Of a DNA stretch of 64,000 nucleotides, positions 53,296 through 62,628 are shown piece by piece. Both the position numbers and the translations under genes were made by a program. The notes under the pieces are model-generated. The model worked only from the letters and a program-made list of their open reading frames with translations, was not told the origin of the DNA and did no database searches. This stretch comes from an uncultured Acidobacteriia bacterium. GTDB taxonomy: Bacteria > Acidobacteriota > Terriglobia > Bryobacterales > Bryobacteraceae. Where the stretch lies: the NCBI GenBank assembly GCA_903907865.1, contig CAIVPR010000027.1, forward strand, positions 35,439-99,438, in the 5' to 3' direction. How positions within the stretch are numbered: the first letter of the stretch is position 1; each line of letters opens with the position of its first letter.

Positions 53296-56200
53296 TTAGA
53301 AGGCCAAGCGAGCTCCGAACTGGATGTTACGGGCCGGCTGGGACGAGGAGATCGCTCCGAAGGTCGAATTGTTGGTCGTCACGTCCGGGTTGTTCAGGTT
53401 CGGGTGGTTCATCATGTTGAACATGTCGGCCTGGAAGCGGAAGGTTACGCCCTCGCGGATCTTGAACACCTTGCGCAAGGAGATGTCCCAGTTCTGCCAA
53501 CCTGGTCCCTCGATGGTGCCGACCCCGGCGTTGCCCTCGGCGGTGGCCGGAGGAATCGAAAAGGCCGCCGTGTTGAACCACTTGCTGATCGACTGCTGGT
53601 TTGAAGCAAAGGCGACCGGCAACCCAAGGTACTGCGCCCGGCGCGTATTGGGGATGTAATTGCTGCCGACCGGCGTCAGATACTGGCCGGTTTGGCCGCG
53701 GATCACGCCGCTCAACTCCCAGCCTGCAAGCGCGCTCTTGACCACATAGTTGGCCTTGAACTTGAACGGGATCCGATAGGTATAGGTCATCACGAACAGG
53801 TGGCGACGGTCGTAATTGGTGGGGCCGTAGTTGTAGTGCCGGTTGTCGAATTCGATTGCATCGGTGGTGGAGTTGAAGTTACCGGGCGTATCGGCCAAGG
53901 CGTGCGACCAAGTGTAGTTGACGGTGAAGAGCACGTTGCCCTTGCGGCGGGTGGCGCGGACTTGCAGGGCGTTGTAGTTCGAGTTGGAGTCGCTCTTGTA
54001 GTAGCCGATCGAGGTGTAGCCCTTGTAGGGGAGCAGCGAGTTGGTGGCGAGCCGGGTCGCGCTGGGCAGGTTCTGGTTGGCCTCCAAAGCGGCGAAGCTG
54101 GGGGTATTGATATTGGGCTCGCGGAGCAGGTGGTGACCGACGTTGCCCGCCCATGTGGTTTCCAGCATCATGGCCCAGGGCAGTTCGCGCTGGATGCCGA
54201 AGTTGAAGGTATCGACAACCGGCACTTTCAAATTCGGGTCGATGGCTGTGATTCCGCCCTGGGGGGCTGCGGCCGGAGCGCTGCCTCCGCCGGGGTTCGA
54301 GAGGTTGCCGTATTGGTATTGCACCTGGGGCGTGAACGGCGGGAGCTTGGTCTGGGAAAAGACAAGGTTGCCTTCGGGGCGGTCGTGGTAAGTGCCAAAG
54401 CCGCCGCGCAAGGAGGTCTTGTTGTCCTTGAACGGCGTCCATGCAAAGCTGAAGCGCGGCATGTAGAGGTTCTGGGTGTTGTAAAGACCGCGCGGTCCGC
54501 CGTGGGGAATGCCCTGCAAGTTGTTGGCGTTGGAAACTCGACTGGCCTGGTTGGCGGGGATGCCGTCACCCACGGTGATAAGACCGTTGTAGGGATTGCC
54601 TGAATTCGGAACGATGAGACCAGCGGTGGTCATCTGGACAGCCTTGGCGGGATCGTACAGCCATGGTACGAAGTTCGACAAGTTGTTGGCCACAGCATAG
54701 GTCGGGAGGTAATGGCTGAAGCGCATCCCAACTTCGACACTGAAGCGCTTGGCGACGCGCCAGGAATCCTGGACAAAGCCTTCATACTGCGAGAAGCGGA
54801 ACTGGCCGACAGGGTCGTTGGCGGCCTCGGTGTAGGTCTGGAAATTGCCGGTCAGGACGTCGGCGAGAGTATAGCCTGTGGTGTTCGGCACGCCGCTGCT
54901 GTTGAAGGCGACGAGGCCGTCGTAGTAGGAGGTGGCGTTCTGGTCCTTGCGGTTCCGGACGATCAAGGCGCCTCCCTTGAAAGTGTGTTCCCGGAAAGTA
55001 TAGGTGATGTTATCCGAGAGGCTGATGTCGGTGGTGGGCGACTTCAGAAAGACGTGATCGGCAGAGTAGATGGTGGCGAAACCGCTGACGGTGACGTCCG
55101 GCATACCCTCGGGATACTCTCCGTTGCCGCCGAACACGCGGGGGAACTGGAACCCGTAGGTGGCGCGTTTCCACAGGTCGCCCTGCATATAGGTGCGCTG
55201 GCCGTTCCAAGAGGAACTGAGCTTGGATTCGTTCACCATGTGGTTGTTGACAACGAACGTGTAGCCGAACTGTGGGCCGAAGCCTGGACGGTGGCGCAAT
55301 GTGGGAGTGTTGGGCACGGGCGACGAACCGAAGGTACCGAAGGGGTCGATGGTGTTGTAGTTGTCGTGGACGTAGCGGAAGTAGAAGTTCTGGCGGTCGC
55401 TGAGGTGGTAGTCGATACGGGCGATGTCCTCACGCCAATTGAACGGGTTGTAGGCCTGGTAGGTGGTATTGTTGCCGACCGGCGTATTGGTGTAGACGGA
55501 GGCCAAGGTACTCATCTTGGCGTAAACGGCCATGATCGCCTTGCCGTCCGGGGTGATCAGGCTTTGGGGCATGACGTTGCCGGGAAGGGGGGTTTTGGTG
55601 CCGGGGAAGTAGATGGCCTGGGTGGGGCGGTCGGAGAAATTGCCCTGGGTTTCGGCGATTGTTGGAAGGGTCTGCCTGGACGGGTTCGTGTAGTGGTGGA
55701 TACTCTTCCATTCCTCGCCGACCATGAAGAAGAACTTGCCCTTCTTGAGGGGACCGAATGCGACCGGGCCGTTGAAGCTCCATCCGTAGTCGTTGAAACG
55801 GAGGAGGGGCTTGACAGGGGCGAAGAAGTCCTTGGCGTCGAGGGCGTCGTTACGGAGGGTTTCGAAGAGGCTGCCGTGGTATTGGTTGCCGCCCCCTTTG
55901 GTGACCACATTGATATTCGCGCCTGAGTTGCGCCCGAATTCGGCTGAAAACGCCGAGGTCTGGATGCGCACCTGCTGGATGAAGTCGACGCCGACGTTGT
56001 TGATCTGGCTGCCGTTGGAGCCGGAATCCAGGTTGGAGCCACCGTCGACCGAGAGGTGGTTGGTGTCGGTGCGGTTGCCGTTGATGGACTGGCCTGTGAC
56101 GCTTAGGCTGGTGGTGGTGGCCATTTGGTCGAGGGACATCATGGCGACGCCGGGCATCAGAGTGACGAGTTCTAGGTAGTTGCGGCCGTTGAGGGCGAGG

Positions 56201-56625
56201 TCCTGGACCTGCTCGGAGTCGATGGTGGTGGCGAGTTCGCCGGAGACGGTGTTGACGGTCTCGACAGCATCCGTGACGGTGACGGACTGGTTGGTACCGG
56301 CCAGTTCGAGCTTGAAGTCGGCGGTGACGCGGCCGTTGTCGGGGAGGTCAAAGCCCTTTTGGAGAGCGGGCCGGAAGCCGTCGGCGGTGGAGCCAACATC
56401 GTAGGCGCCAACGGGGAGGTTGATGACGATGTAGTAGCCCTTGTCGTCGGTGGCGGCCTTCCAGGAGAGCTTGGTGTCCTGGTTGGTCACGGTGATTTTG
56501 GCCTTCGGGACGACGGCGCCGGACTTGTCGGCGACGGTGCCGGAGATGCGGCCGTTGGCGTTCTGGGCGAAGGCGGCGGCAGCGAGGAGGAGCGTTACGG
56601 CGAGGGCTCGGATCACGGTGTGCAT
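53296..56625 (-). CDS. TonB-dependent receptor with carboxypeptidase-regulatory-like N-terminus
   Basis: 1109 residues. Signal peptide (MHTVIRALAVTLLLAAAAFA), then a beta-sandwich carboxypeptidase-regulatory domain at about 22-105 (NGRISGTVADKSGAVVPKAK), a plug (LALNGRNYLELVTLMPGVAM; IQTSAFSAEFGRNSGANINV) and a beta-barrel ending in RNIQFGARLAF with the terminal Phe typical of outer-membrane proteins. It is of the Oar-like type abundant in Acidobacteria, thought to import oligosaccharides or other large solutes. The ligand is unknown. It may be energised by the Ton cluster at 25-28 kb. Confidence 0.92.
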   Translation of the reverse strand: MHTVIRALAVTLLLAAAAFAQNANGRISGTVADKSGAVVPKAKITVTNQDTKLSWKAATDDKGYYIVINLPVGAYDVGSTADGFRPALQKGFDLPDNGRVTADFKLELAGTNQSVTVTDAVETVNTVSGELATTIDSEQVQDLALNGRNYLELVTLMPGVAMMSLDQMATTTSLSVTGQSINGNRTDTNHLSVDGGSNLDSGSNGSQINNVGVDFIQQVRIQTSAFSAEFGRNSGANINVVTKGGGNQYHGSLFETLRNDALDAKDFFAPVKPLLRFNDYGWSFNGPVAFGPLKKGKFFFMVGEEWKSIHHYTNPSRQTLPTIAETQGNFSDRPTQAIYFPGTKTPLPGNVMPQSLITPDGKAIMAVYAKMSTLASVYTNTPVGNNTTYQAYNPFNWREDIARIDYHLSDRQNFYFRYVHDNYNTIDPFGTFGSSPVPNTPTLRHRPGFGPQFGYTFVVNNHMVNESKLSSSWNGQRTYMQGDLWKRATYGFQFPRVFGGNGEYPEGMPDVTVSGFATIYSADHVFLKSPTTDISLSDNITYTFREHTFKGGALIVRNRKDQNATSYYDGLVAFNSSGVPNTTGYTLADVLTGNFQTYTEAANDPVGQFRFSQYEGFVQDSWRVAKRFSVEVGMRFSHYLPTYAVANNLSNFVPWLYDPAKAVQMTTAGLIVPNSGNPYNGLITVGDGIPANQASRVSNANNLQGIPHGGPRGLYNTQNLYMPRFSFAWTPFKDNKTSLRGGFGTYHDRPEGNLVFSQTKLPPFTPQVQYQYGNLSNPGGGSAPAAAPQGGITAIDPNLKVPVVDTFNFGIQRELPWAMMLETTWAGNVGHHLLREPNINTPSFAALEANQNLPSATRLATNSLLPYKGYTSIGYYKSDSNSNYNALQVRATRRKGNVLFTVNYTWSHALADTPGNFNSTTDAIEFDNRHYNYGPTNYDRRHLFVMTYTYRIPFKFKANYVVKSALAGWELSGVIRGQTGQYLTPVGSNYIPNTRRAQYLGLPVAFASNQQSISKWFNTAAFSIPPATAEGNAGVGTIEGPGWQNWDISLRKVFKIREGVTFRFQADMFNMMNHPNLNNPDVTTNNSTFGAISSSQPARNIQFGARLAF

Positions 56626-56851
56626 GGTGGGTTCCTGATTATGTTATCGCGGATGGGTGGGTGTGGTGTGTGGAGCGTGGGAAAGACACTGTTTTCTTAC
56701 CCCGCCGGCGGTTCGCGGCCACACCTCCTGGTTGGGTTGCCCGCGAGGATCACCACCTTCACCGCTCCCTTGCGGTCGCGGCTCGGCAACATATTGATCC
56801 TTGCAGAGGGGCGAACGCGAGTGAGCGCGGTCGCGAACCCAAATGCCGTTT

Positions 56852-59800
56852 CTAGAACTCGAACCGGAAGCTTCCCTGCACCTGCCGGGGCTGGAAGCCG
56901 TAGGGGTTGTACGACCGGTTGATCGTCACCACGCCGTTCGTACCCGGCGCGTTCAAGCCCTGGTTGTTGAACACATTAAACACGTCGATGCCGACCCGCA
57001 GCGTGCCGCGCTTTTCCGTCAACCTGAAGGTCTTGCGCATTGACGAATCCATGATCCAGTTGAACGGTCCCAGCCGGTATTGGTTGCGGAACGGGTTCAG
57101 GCTGTTGTCGTAGAGAACGCGTTGCAAGGTGCCGTTGGTCAGCTTCACATAGACATAATTGGTGTCGTAGTCGCCTGTCGCCGCGCCCGCCTGGCCGTAC
57201 TGGACCAGAGGCGTGACCGCTGGCTTGTAGTTATCCGGAATCCCGACATACCCGTTGGGCACGCCATTCGCGTTCTTGCTGTTGATGCGGCTGGGCGAGA
57301 TGTAGCCGTTCCAGTAGAGATATGCCGAGTAGCAGCGGGCGTCGGCTGCGGTCTTGGCGGTAGCGGGGGTGGCGGTGCAATCCTCGATGGGGATGCTCTT
57401 GCCGTACACCTGAACGCCCGCGCCGGTGAAATTCCAGTTCGAGGCATCCAAGGCGAACCAGCTGCTCACCATGGTGCCGCTGCCGGTCATGGTCCAGCCG
57501 CCCAACGCCGCGTCCAGCCACTTCGGAGCGTTGTGCAGGAAGCTTTGGCCGCGTCCGACCGGCAGGTTGTAGATCCAGTTCCAGCGGACGCGGTGCTGCG
57601 GGACGCCGGTGTCGCGCGCATAGTTGAGGAACTTGTTCAGCGCCGCCGGGTCGGTCGGGACCGCTCCCGGAGCAAACTGCGACGGGATGGTACCCAAGCC
57701 GTCGCGGAACGAGTTGCCGGCCAGTCGATAGGCGTTGGTCAGGGTATAGAACCACTGGAATTGCAGACCCTTGCTGAACCGTTTGTCAATCTCCACGGTT
57801 CCGGTCTCGGAGTTGCTCATGCCCGTCTTGGACAGGATGTTGATCGTTGTATAGGCCGTCTGGTCATAGACGCGGCGCGCGGTGTTGGCGTACGTGCCGG
57901 TCGGAGTAGGTTGGTAGGTGCTGACATACCAGTTGTAGTCCGACATCTGCGGGTTGATGTTGTCCAACTGGTCCAAGTTCGACCCGTGCTTCCCGCTGTA
58001 CTTCAATCTGAACACCATCTGGTGACCGAGTTCCTTCTCCAGTTCGGCGTTCCACTCCTGAACCTTCGAGCTCGGCAGGCTGGTGGCGAGGCCGGTCACG
58101 CTCTGACCCACTCCGAGGGAATTCGGATTGGTGATGTCTACCGGGTTTTGGGAGTTCAGGCCGGCGATGATCGGCGAGGCGTGCGTCAGCAGGTAGCTGT
58201 TGTTGCCGTCGGGGCTATAGGCCGAACTGTTCGGATTGTATTGGAAGGTCGCCTTGAAGGGCAGTTGGCCGGAAAACTGAGCCAGCAAAGTACGCAGGGG
58301 CAGTCCAGAGATATACAAGCCGTAGCCGCCGCGCAGGACGAAGGATTTCTTGCCGTCGAAGAACCGGTAGGCCGCACCCATGCGCGGGCCGAAGTCGTAG
58401 AAATTGCTGGGAAACAAGTTGCCCGGCAGGCCCGCGTCTTTGGCGCTCTCAAACTGCACGTTGACTTTCTGGAAGTTGGCGACGACCTGCGGCGTTGTGG
58501 CACCGTGGGCGATGTAGTAGTCGAGCGATTCGGCCAGTACGACCTTGTGGTTCTTCACGTCGTAGGTGTTGAGCAGGTGGTTGCTGTCTTGCCATGCCGG
58601 ATTGATGTCCCAACGAAGGCCGGGGGTCAGGGTGAGGCGGCCGTTGACTTTCCAGCTGTCCTGGAAATAGTTGCCCATGGTCTTCTGGGAAACCTTCATG
58701 ACTCCGCGCGACAGGTAGATGGAGTAAGTCGCCGCGTCGCCGAGGAAGAAGTTCGCCGCGTCGTAACCGGTGTTTCCGACCGTGGCCGGGGTTCCGGTGG
58801 AGCCGCTGGTGGAACTCTCTAGCGCCGTCGCCGAGCTGTTGAACGTGGCGGAACCGGAGATATTGCCCTGGTCCGGCTGGAGGCGCTGGACCTCGTCGTG
58901 CCACGACCAGCCGAACTGGAAGGTGTGGCGATCCTTGATCCACGTGTAGTTCTGGGCCGCAGTCATCATGCCGCTCGACAGGAAGCGCCGGTTGTCGCCC
59001 TCGATGTAGTTGGTGAAGCCGACGGAGGTGATGTTCGGAAATCCGATCTGGCCGTAGGGATTCGGCAGACCAAGGACCGACGCCCAATCCTTCTGGGCAC
59101 CGGGCGGACCGTCGATGGTCTTGGTGGTCTGCCAAGTCTTGTTGAGCAGGTTTTCGACGAAGAATGATGATGAGAACACGTGCGTGTCGCTCAAAGCCGC
59201 GCCCCACGATTGCATGGGGAGGTAGGTGACGTTCGCCTCGTAGTTGCTGGTCGGCACCCCGTTCGAGCCGCTGGTGCCGAGGAACCAGGAGATCTGCTTG
59301 CCCCAGTTGGCCTTGGCGAAGAAGTTGTCCTTGTTGGAGATGCGGTGGTCGACGCGGATGGTGATCGGGTTGTTGTTCTGGTTGGGCAGGCTGCTGTTGC
59401 CGAAGGCGTACTTCAGGTTCGTGGTGATGTTCGGCTCGGTGGTGTCGTTCGGCATCGGCGTGATGTTGTACATGTACTTCGCCAACGGACTTTCGCGGCT
59501 GATGGGAATTACATTGCCGGGGAAGGGCGACCGGACGGTGATGGGGCGGTTGTTGATGGTCTGAATGGCGCTGGTGTTGGGGTCGTAAAGGGTGATCGGC
59601 AGGCCGGTGCTGGTTTCGAGGCCGGAGAAGTTGCCTTGGCGCTGGGCGGCGGTGGGCACCGAGTAGGAATTGGTTAGACCCTGGCGCAGGTAGACGGCCT
59701 CGCGCGACACGAAGAAGAAGGTGCGGTTGTGGCCGTTGTAGATTTTGCGGCCGTTCAAGCCGAGTGACGGGAGGATAACCGGTCCGCCGACGGAACCGCC

Positions 59801-60628
59801 GAACTCGTTGCGGATCAGCTTCGGCAACTGGAAGGGCGTGCCGTTGGAGTTCACGTCCTGGATGTGCTTTGCCACCAGGCAGCAGTTGTTGCGGGCCGTT
59901 TCGTAACCGGAGACGTGGAAAGCGTTGGTGCCGCCCTTGGTGGTGATGATGATGGAGGCGGGGGAGGAGGATTTGGCGTTGCCTGTGCTGGTCTCGATGC
60001 GCACCTCGCCGACGGATTCTAGGCCCTGGAGGCCGGTGGAGCCGCCGAACTCGCGGTTGTTGGCCGAGGCGCCGTCCTGCGAGTAGTTGGTGGAGTAGGT
60101 CATCAGGCCGCCGGTGCGAGCACCGTCGTTGACGTTGCCGCCGTATTCGATGCCGGGGGTGACGTCGGAGATGAGGGTGTTGAGGTCGCGGCCGTTGATG
60201 GGGAGATCCTTGATGCGCTTTTCGTCGAGGGTGGTGGCGTCGGTGGGGTCGCTGGTGGTCACGAGCGGCACTTCGGCGGTGACTTCGACGGTCTGGGTAA
60301 CGTCTCCGAGGGTCAATTTAGGGTTGATGTCGGCGACCTGGCCGGTGACGAGTGTCACCGTTTCTTCCCATGCCTTCATGCCTGTGGCCTCGCAGCGGAC
60401 CCGATAGTTGCCGATTTGGACCGGGGGGAAGACGAAGAAGCCGTCGTTATTGGAGACGGTGCCGGACTTGACGCCGGTCTCGACGTGCGTGATGTTGATT
60501 TTGGCACCGGGCACGACGGCACCGGAGGCGTCCTTGACGGTGCCCTGGAGGCTGGCTGCGCCGCTTTGGGCAAAGGTGTAGAGCGCGGTCAGCAGGGAGA
60601 ATGAAACAAGGCGGAGGATGGACTTCAT
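56852..60628 (-). CDS. TonB-dependent receptor with carboxypeptidase-regulatory-like N-terminus
   Basis: 1258 residues from ATG 60628 (MKSILRLVSFSLLTALYTFA); a longer reading frame to 60871 overlaps the divergent MutS-type gene. After the signal peptide comes a carboxypeptidase-regulatory domain (ASLQGTVKDASGAVVPGAKI), a plug (DLPINGRDLNTLISDVTPGI; VRIETSTGNAKSSSPASIII) and a barrel that ends in QVQGSFRFEF. It is a paralogue of 53296-56625 but longer by ~150 residues in the barrel loops; they lie 226 bp apart on the same strand, yet similarity is low outside the N-terminus and plug. Confidence 0.92.
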   Translation of the reverse strand: MKSILRLVSFSLLTALYTFAQSGAASLQGTVKDASGAVVPGAKINITHVETGVKSGTVSNNDGFFVFPPVQIGNYRVRCEATGMKAWEETVTLVTGQVADINPKLTLGDVTQTVEVTAEVPLVTTSDPTDATTLDEKRIKDLPINGRDLNTLISDVTPGIEYGGNVNDGARTGGLMTYSTNYSQDGASANNREFGGSTGLQGLESVGEVRIETSTGNAKSSSPASIIITTKGGTNAFHVSGYETARNNCCLVAKHIQDVNSNGTPFQLPKLIRNEFGGSVGGPVILPSLGLNGRKIYNGHNRTFFFVSREAVYLRQGLTNSYSVPTAAQRQGNFSGLETSTGLPITLYDPNTSAIQTINNRPITVRSPFPGNVIPISRESPLAKYMYNITPMPNDTTEPNITTNLKYAFGNSSLPNQNNNPITIRVDHRISNKDNFFAKANWGKQISWFLGTSGSNGVPTSNYEANVTYLPMQSWGAALSDTHVFSSSFFVENLLNKTWQTTKTIDGPPGAQKDWASVLGLPNPYGQIGFPNITSVGFTNYIEGDNRRFLSSGMMTAAQNYTWIKDRHTFQFGWSWHDEVQRLQPDQGNISGSATFNSSATALESSTSGSTGTPATVGNTGYDAANFFLGDAATYSIYLSRGVMKVSQKTMGNYFQDSWKVNGRLTLTPGLRWDINPAWQDSNHLLNTYDVKNHKVVLAESLDYYIAHGATTPQVVANFQKVNVQFESAKDAGLPGNLFPSNFYDFGPRMGAAYRFFDGKKSFVLRGGYGLYISGLPLRTLLAQFSGQLPFKATFQYNPNSSAYSPDGNNSYLLTHASPIIAGLNSQNPVDITNPNSLGVGQSVTGLATSLPSSKVQEWNAELEKELGHQMVFRLKYSGKHGSNLDQLDNINPQMSDYNWYVSTYQPTPTGTYANTARRVYDQTAYTTINILSKTGMSNSETGTVEIDKRFSKGLQFQWFYTLTNAYRLAGNSFRDGLGTIPSQFAPGAVPTDPAALNKFLNYARDTGVPQHRVRWNWIYNLPVGRGQSFLHNAPKWLDAALGGWTMTGSGTMVSSWFALDASNWNFTGAGVQVYGKSIPIEDCTATPATAKTAADARCYSAYLYWNGYISPSRINSKNANGVPNGYVGIPDNYKPAVTPLVQYGQAGAATGDYDTNYVYVKLTNGTLQRVLYDNSLNPFRNQYRLGPFNWIMDSSMRKTFRLTEKRGTLRVGIDVFNVFNNQGLNAPGTNGVVTINRSYNPYGFQPRQVQGSFRFEF

Positions 60629-60735
60629 GGAGGGACCCTTGGTGATCCAGTATATCGAAAGGGGGCGGTTAGCGTTTAAGTTCGGGGGAATGGTGGCGCG
60701 AATTCGTCCCGCCTCAGGCCGGATAGGAGCATGCA

Positions 60736-62562
60736 TTGGAGCGGAGGGGATACTGGAGCAAGGTGCCATCCATTCCCCCGACCGATTCCCCACGTGAAAC
60801 CTACTCCGCCCGCGTGGCGGACCGCCGGGTGGAATTGGGTACCGCCGAGGCGACCGCCCGTCGGATCGCATGGCTGCGTTTGCTGGTCATGGCGGGTCTG
60901 GCGTGGGCGTTTTGGTTGGTGATCCAAGGACAGATTGCGATTCCCGTTCTCTTCGTCCCCGTCGCCGCGTTTACAGCTCTGGTGGCGTGGCAGTCGCGGC
61001 TCACTCAAGGGGTGGAACGGCTGAAACGCGCGATACGCTTCCATGAGCGCGGCATCGCGCGCTTGGACCATAAATGGCGGGGCCAGGGCTCGACCGGCGA
61101 GGCCTTCGCCGATCCGCATCATCCATACACCTCGGACCTCGACATCTTTGGCCGCGGCAGCCTGTTTGAACTACTTTCCGGTGCCCGCACCAAGGGCGGC
61201 GAGGCGCGTTTGGCGGCATGGCTTTCGAGCGCCGCTCCGGTGGAAACGCTGGGGGAACGGCACGCGGCGATCAACGAACTGCGCGGGAACTTGCACCTGC
61301 GCGAAGAACTCGCGGTGGTCGCGGACGATTTCGGTGCGGCGACGGACCCGGCGCGATTGGTGACGTGGGCCGAAGCGTCGGGGACGGGATTTCCAGCGGG
61401 CCTGCGCGTGGTGGCGCTGGTGCTGTCGCTCATCGCGGGGGGAATTTTGGTTTGGCTCGCGGGGACGGCATTTCTTGGCGTCAACGCGCGCATCGCGATG
61501 ATGGCCATAGGTTTCGTCGAGGGTGGTTTTGCGTTGTGGCTGCGACCCCGGATTCTGGATGTCCTGTTTTCCGTGCATGAGCCGGCCCGCGACCTTGATT
61601 TGCTGGCGCGGCTGTTGGAAGTTCTGGAAGGGCAGGAGTTTCGCTCGCCCCTGCTGGCGCGTGTTCGGGAGAATCTACGGGTGGACGGACGCCCCGCATC
61701 GCACCGCATCGCGCGTTTGCGACGTTGGATGGAACTGCTGGATTCGCGCGACAACGTGATTGTCCGCACGGTGGGGCCGGTGGTGCTCTGGGGAACGCAG
61801 ATCGGCATGGCGCTGGAGCACTGGCGCGCCGAAAACGGTAGGCAGGTGGCGAAGTGGTTGGATGCGGTGGCGGAACTGGAGGCGCTCTCGTCTCTGGCGG
61901 GCTATGCGTGGGAGAATCCCGCCGACCCGTTCCCCGACTTCGCTGACGGCGCTGTTTTTGACGGCGACTCGCTAGGGCACCCGCTGATTGCGCCTGACCG
62001 CTGCGTGCGCAACAGCGTTTGCATCGATGCGCCGCTGCGGTTGCTGGTTGTCAGCGGGTCGAACATGTCGGGCAAGAGCACGCTGCTGCGGGCGGTGGGC
62101 GTGAATACGGTGCTGGCGCTGGCGGGAGCTCCGGTGCGGGCGCGGAGGCTGCGCATTTCGCCGGTGGCGCTGGGGGCGTCGATCCGGTCGACAGATTCGC
62201 TGGAGGAGGGGCATTCGCGGTTCATGGCGGAAATCCTGCGGCTGAAGCAGATCCTGGACCTCCCTGCCCCGTCGTTGTTTCTGTTGGACGAATTGCTGGC
62301 GGGGACAAACTCGCACGACCGGTCGATTGGGGCCGAGGGGCTGATACGGGCGTTGATTGCGCGGGGTGCGATTGGCATTGCGACGACGCACGACCTGTCG
62401 CTGGCGCGGGTCGCGGACGACCTGGCCCCGCAGGCCGTCAACACCCATTTCGAGGACCGTCTGGAGGCTGGGCGGCTCGTTTTCGACTACACGATGCGGG
62501 AGGGTGTGGTGACGCGGAGCAATGCGCTGGATTTGATGCGGTCGGTGGGGTTGGACGTCTAG
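60736..62562 (+). CDS. Membrane-anchored MutS-family ATPase
   Basis: 608 residues. The start is uncertain (TTG 60736 with AGGAG upstream, or GTG 60763 with GGAG). The N-terminal half carries hydrophobic pairs at about 45-85 (LRLLVMAGLAWAFWLVIQG; IPVLFVPVAAFTALVAW) and 225-270 (ALVLSLIAGGILVWLAGTAF). The C-terminal half is a MutS-type ABC ATPase: Walker A LVVSGSNMSGKSTLLRA near 440, signature region ASIRSTDSLEEGHSRFMAEI, Walker B SLFLLDELLAGTNSHDR and ATTHDLSLA. It lacks the mismatch-recognition domain, so a repair role is not expected. Such membrane MutS-like proteins are known but uncharacterised. Confidence 0.88.
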   Translation: MERRGYWSKVPSIPPTDSPRETYSARVADRRVELGTAEATARRIAWLRLLVMAGLAWAFWLVIQGQIAIPVLFVPVAAFTALVAWQSRLTQGVERLKRAIRFHERGIARLDHKWRGQGSTGEAFADPHHPYTSDLDIFGRGSLFELLSGARTKGGEARLAAWLSSAAPVETLGERHAAINELRGNLHLREELAVVADDFGAATDPARLVTWAEASGTGFPAGLRVVALVLSLIAGGILVWLAGTAFLGVNARIAMMAIGFVEGGFALWLRPRILDVLFSVHEPARDLDLLARLLEVLEGQEFRSPLLARVRENLRVDGRPASHRIARLRRWMELLDSRDNVIVRTVGPVVLWGTQIGMALEHWRAENGRQVAKWLDAVAELEALSSLAGYAWENPADPFPDFADGAVFDGDSLGHPLIAPDRCVRNSVCIDAPLRLLVVSGSNMSGKSTLLRAVGVNTVLALAGAPVRARRLRISPVALGASIRSTDSLEEGHSRFMAEILRLKQILDLPAPSLFLLDELLAGTNSHDRSIGAEGLIRALIARGAIGIATTHDLSLARVADDLAPQAVNTHFEDRLEAGRLVFDYTMREGVVTRSNALDLMRSVGLDV

Positions 62563-62628
62563 GGCAGAGTGGCGGGGGACAAGACCCTTGGTTACAATCG
62601 GGAAAGTCGAATATTCGGCGTCTCCCAG

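Noticed and set aside
60629..60871. Upstream extension of the TonB-dependent receptor
   Set aside because: It lacks a signal-peptide character and lies over the start of the divergent MutS-type gene; ATG 60628 begins a proper signal peptide.
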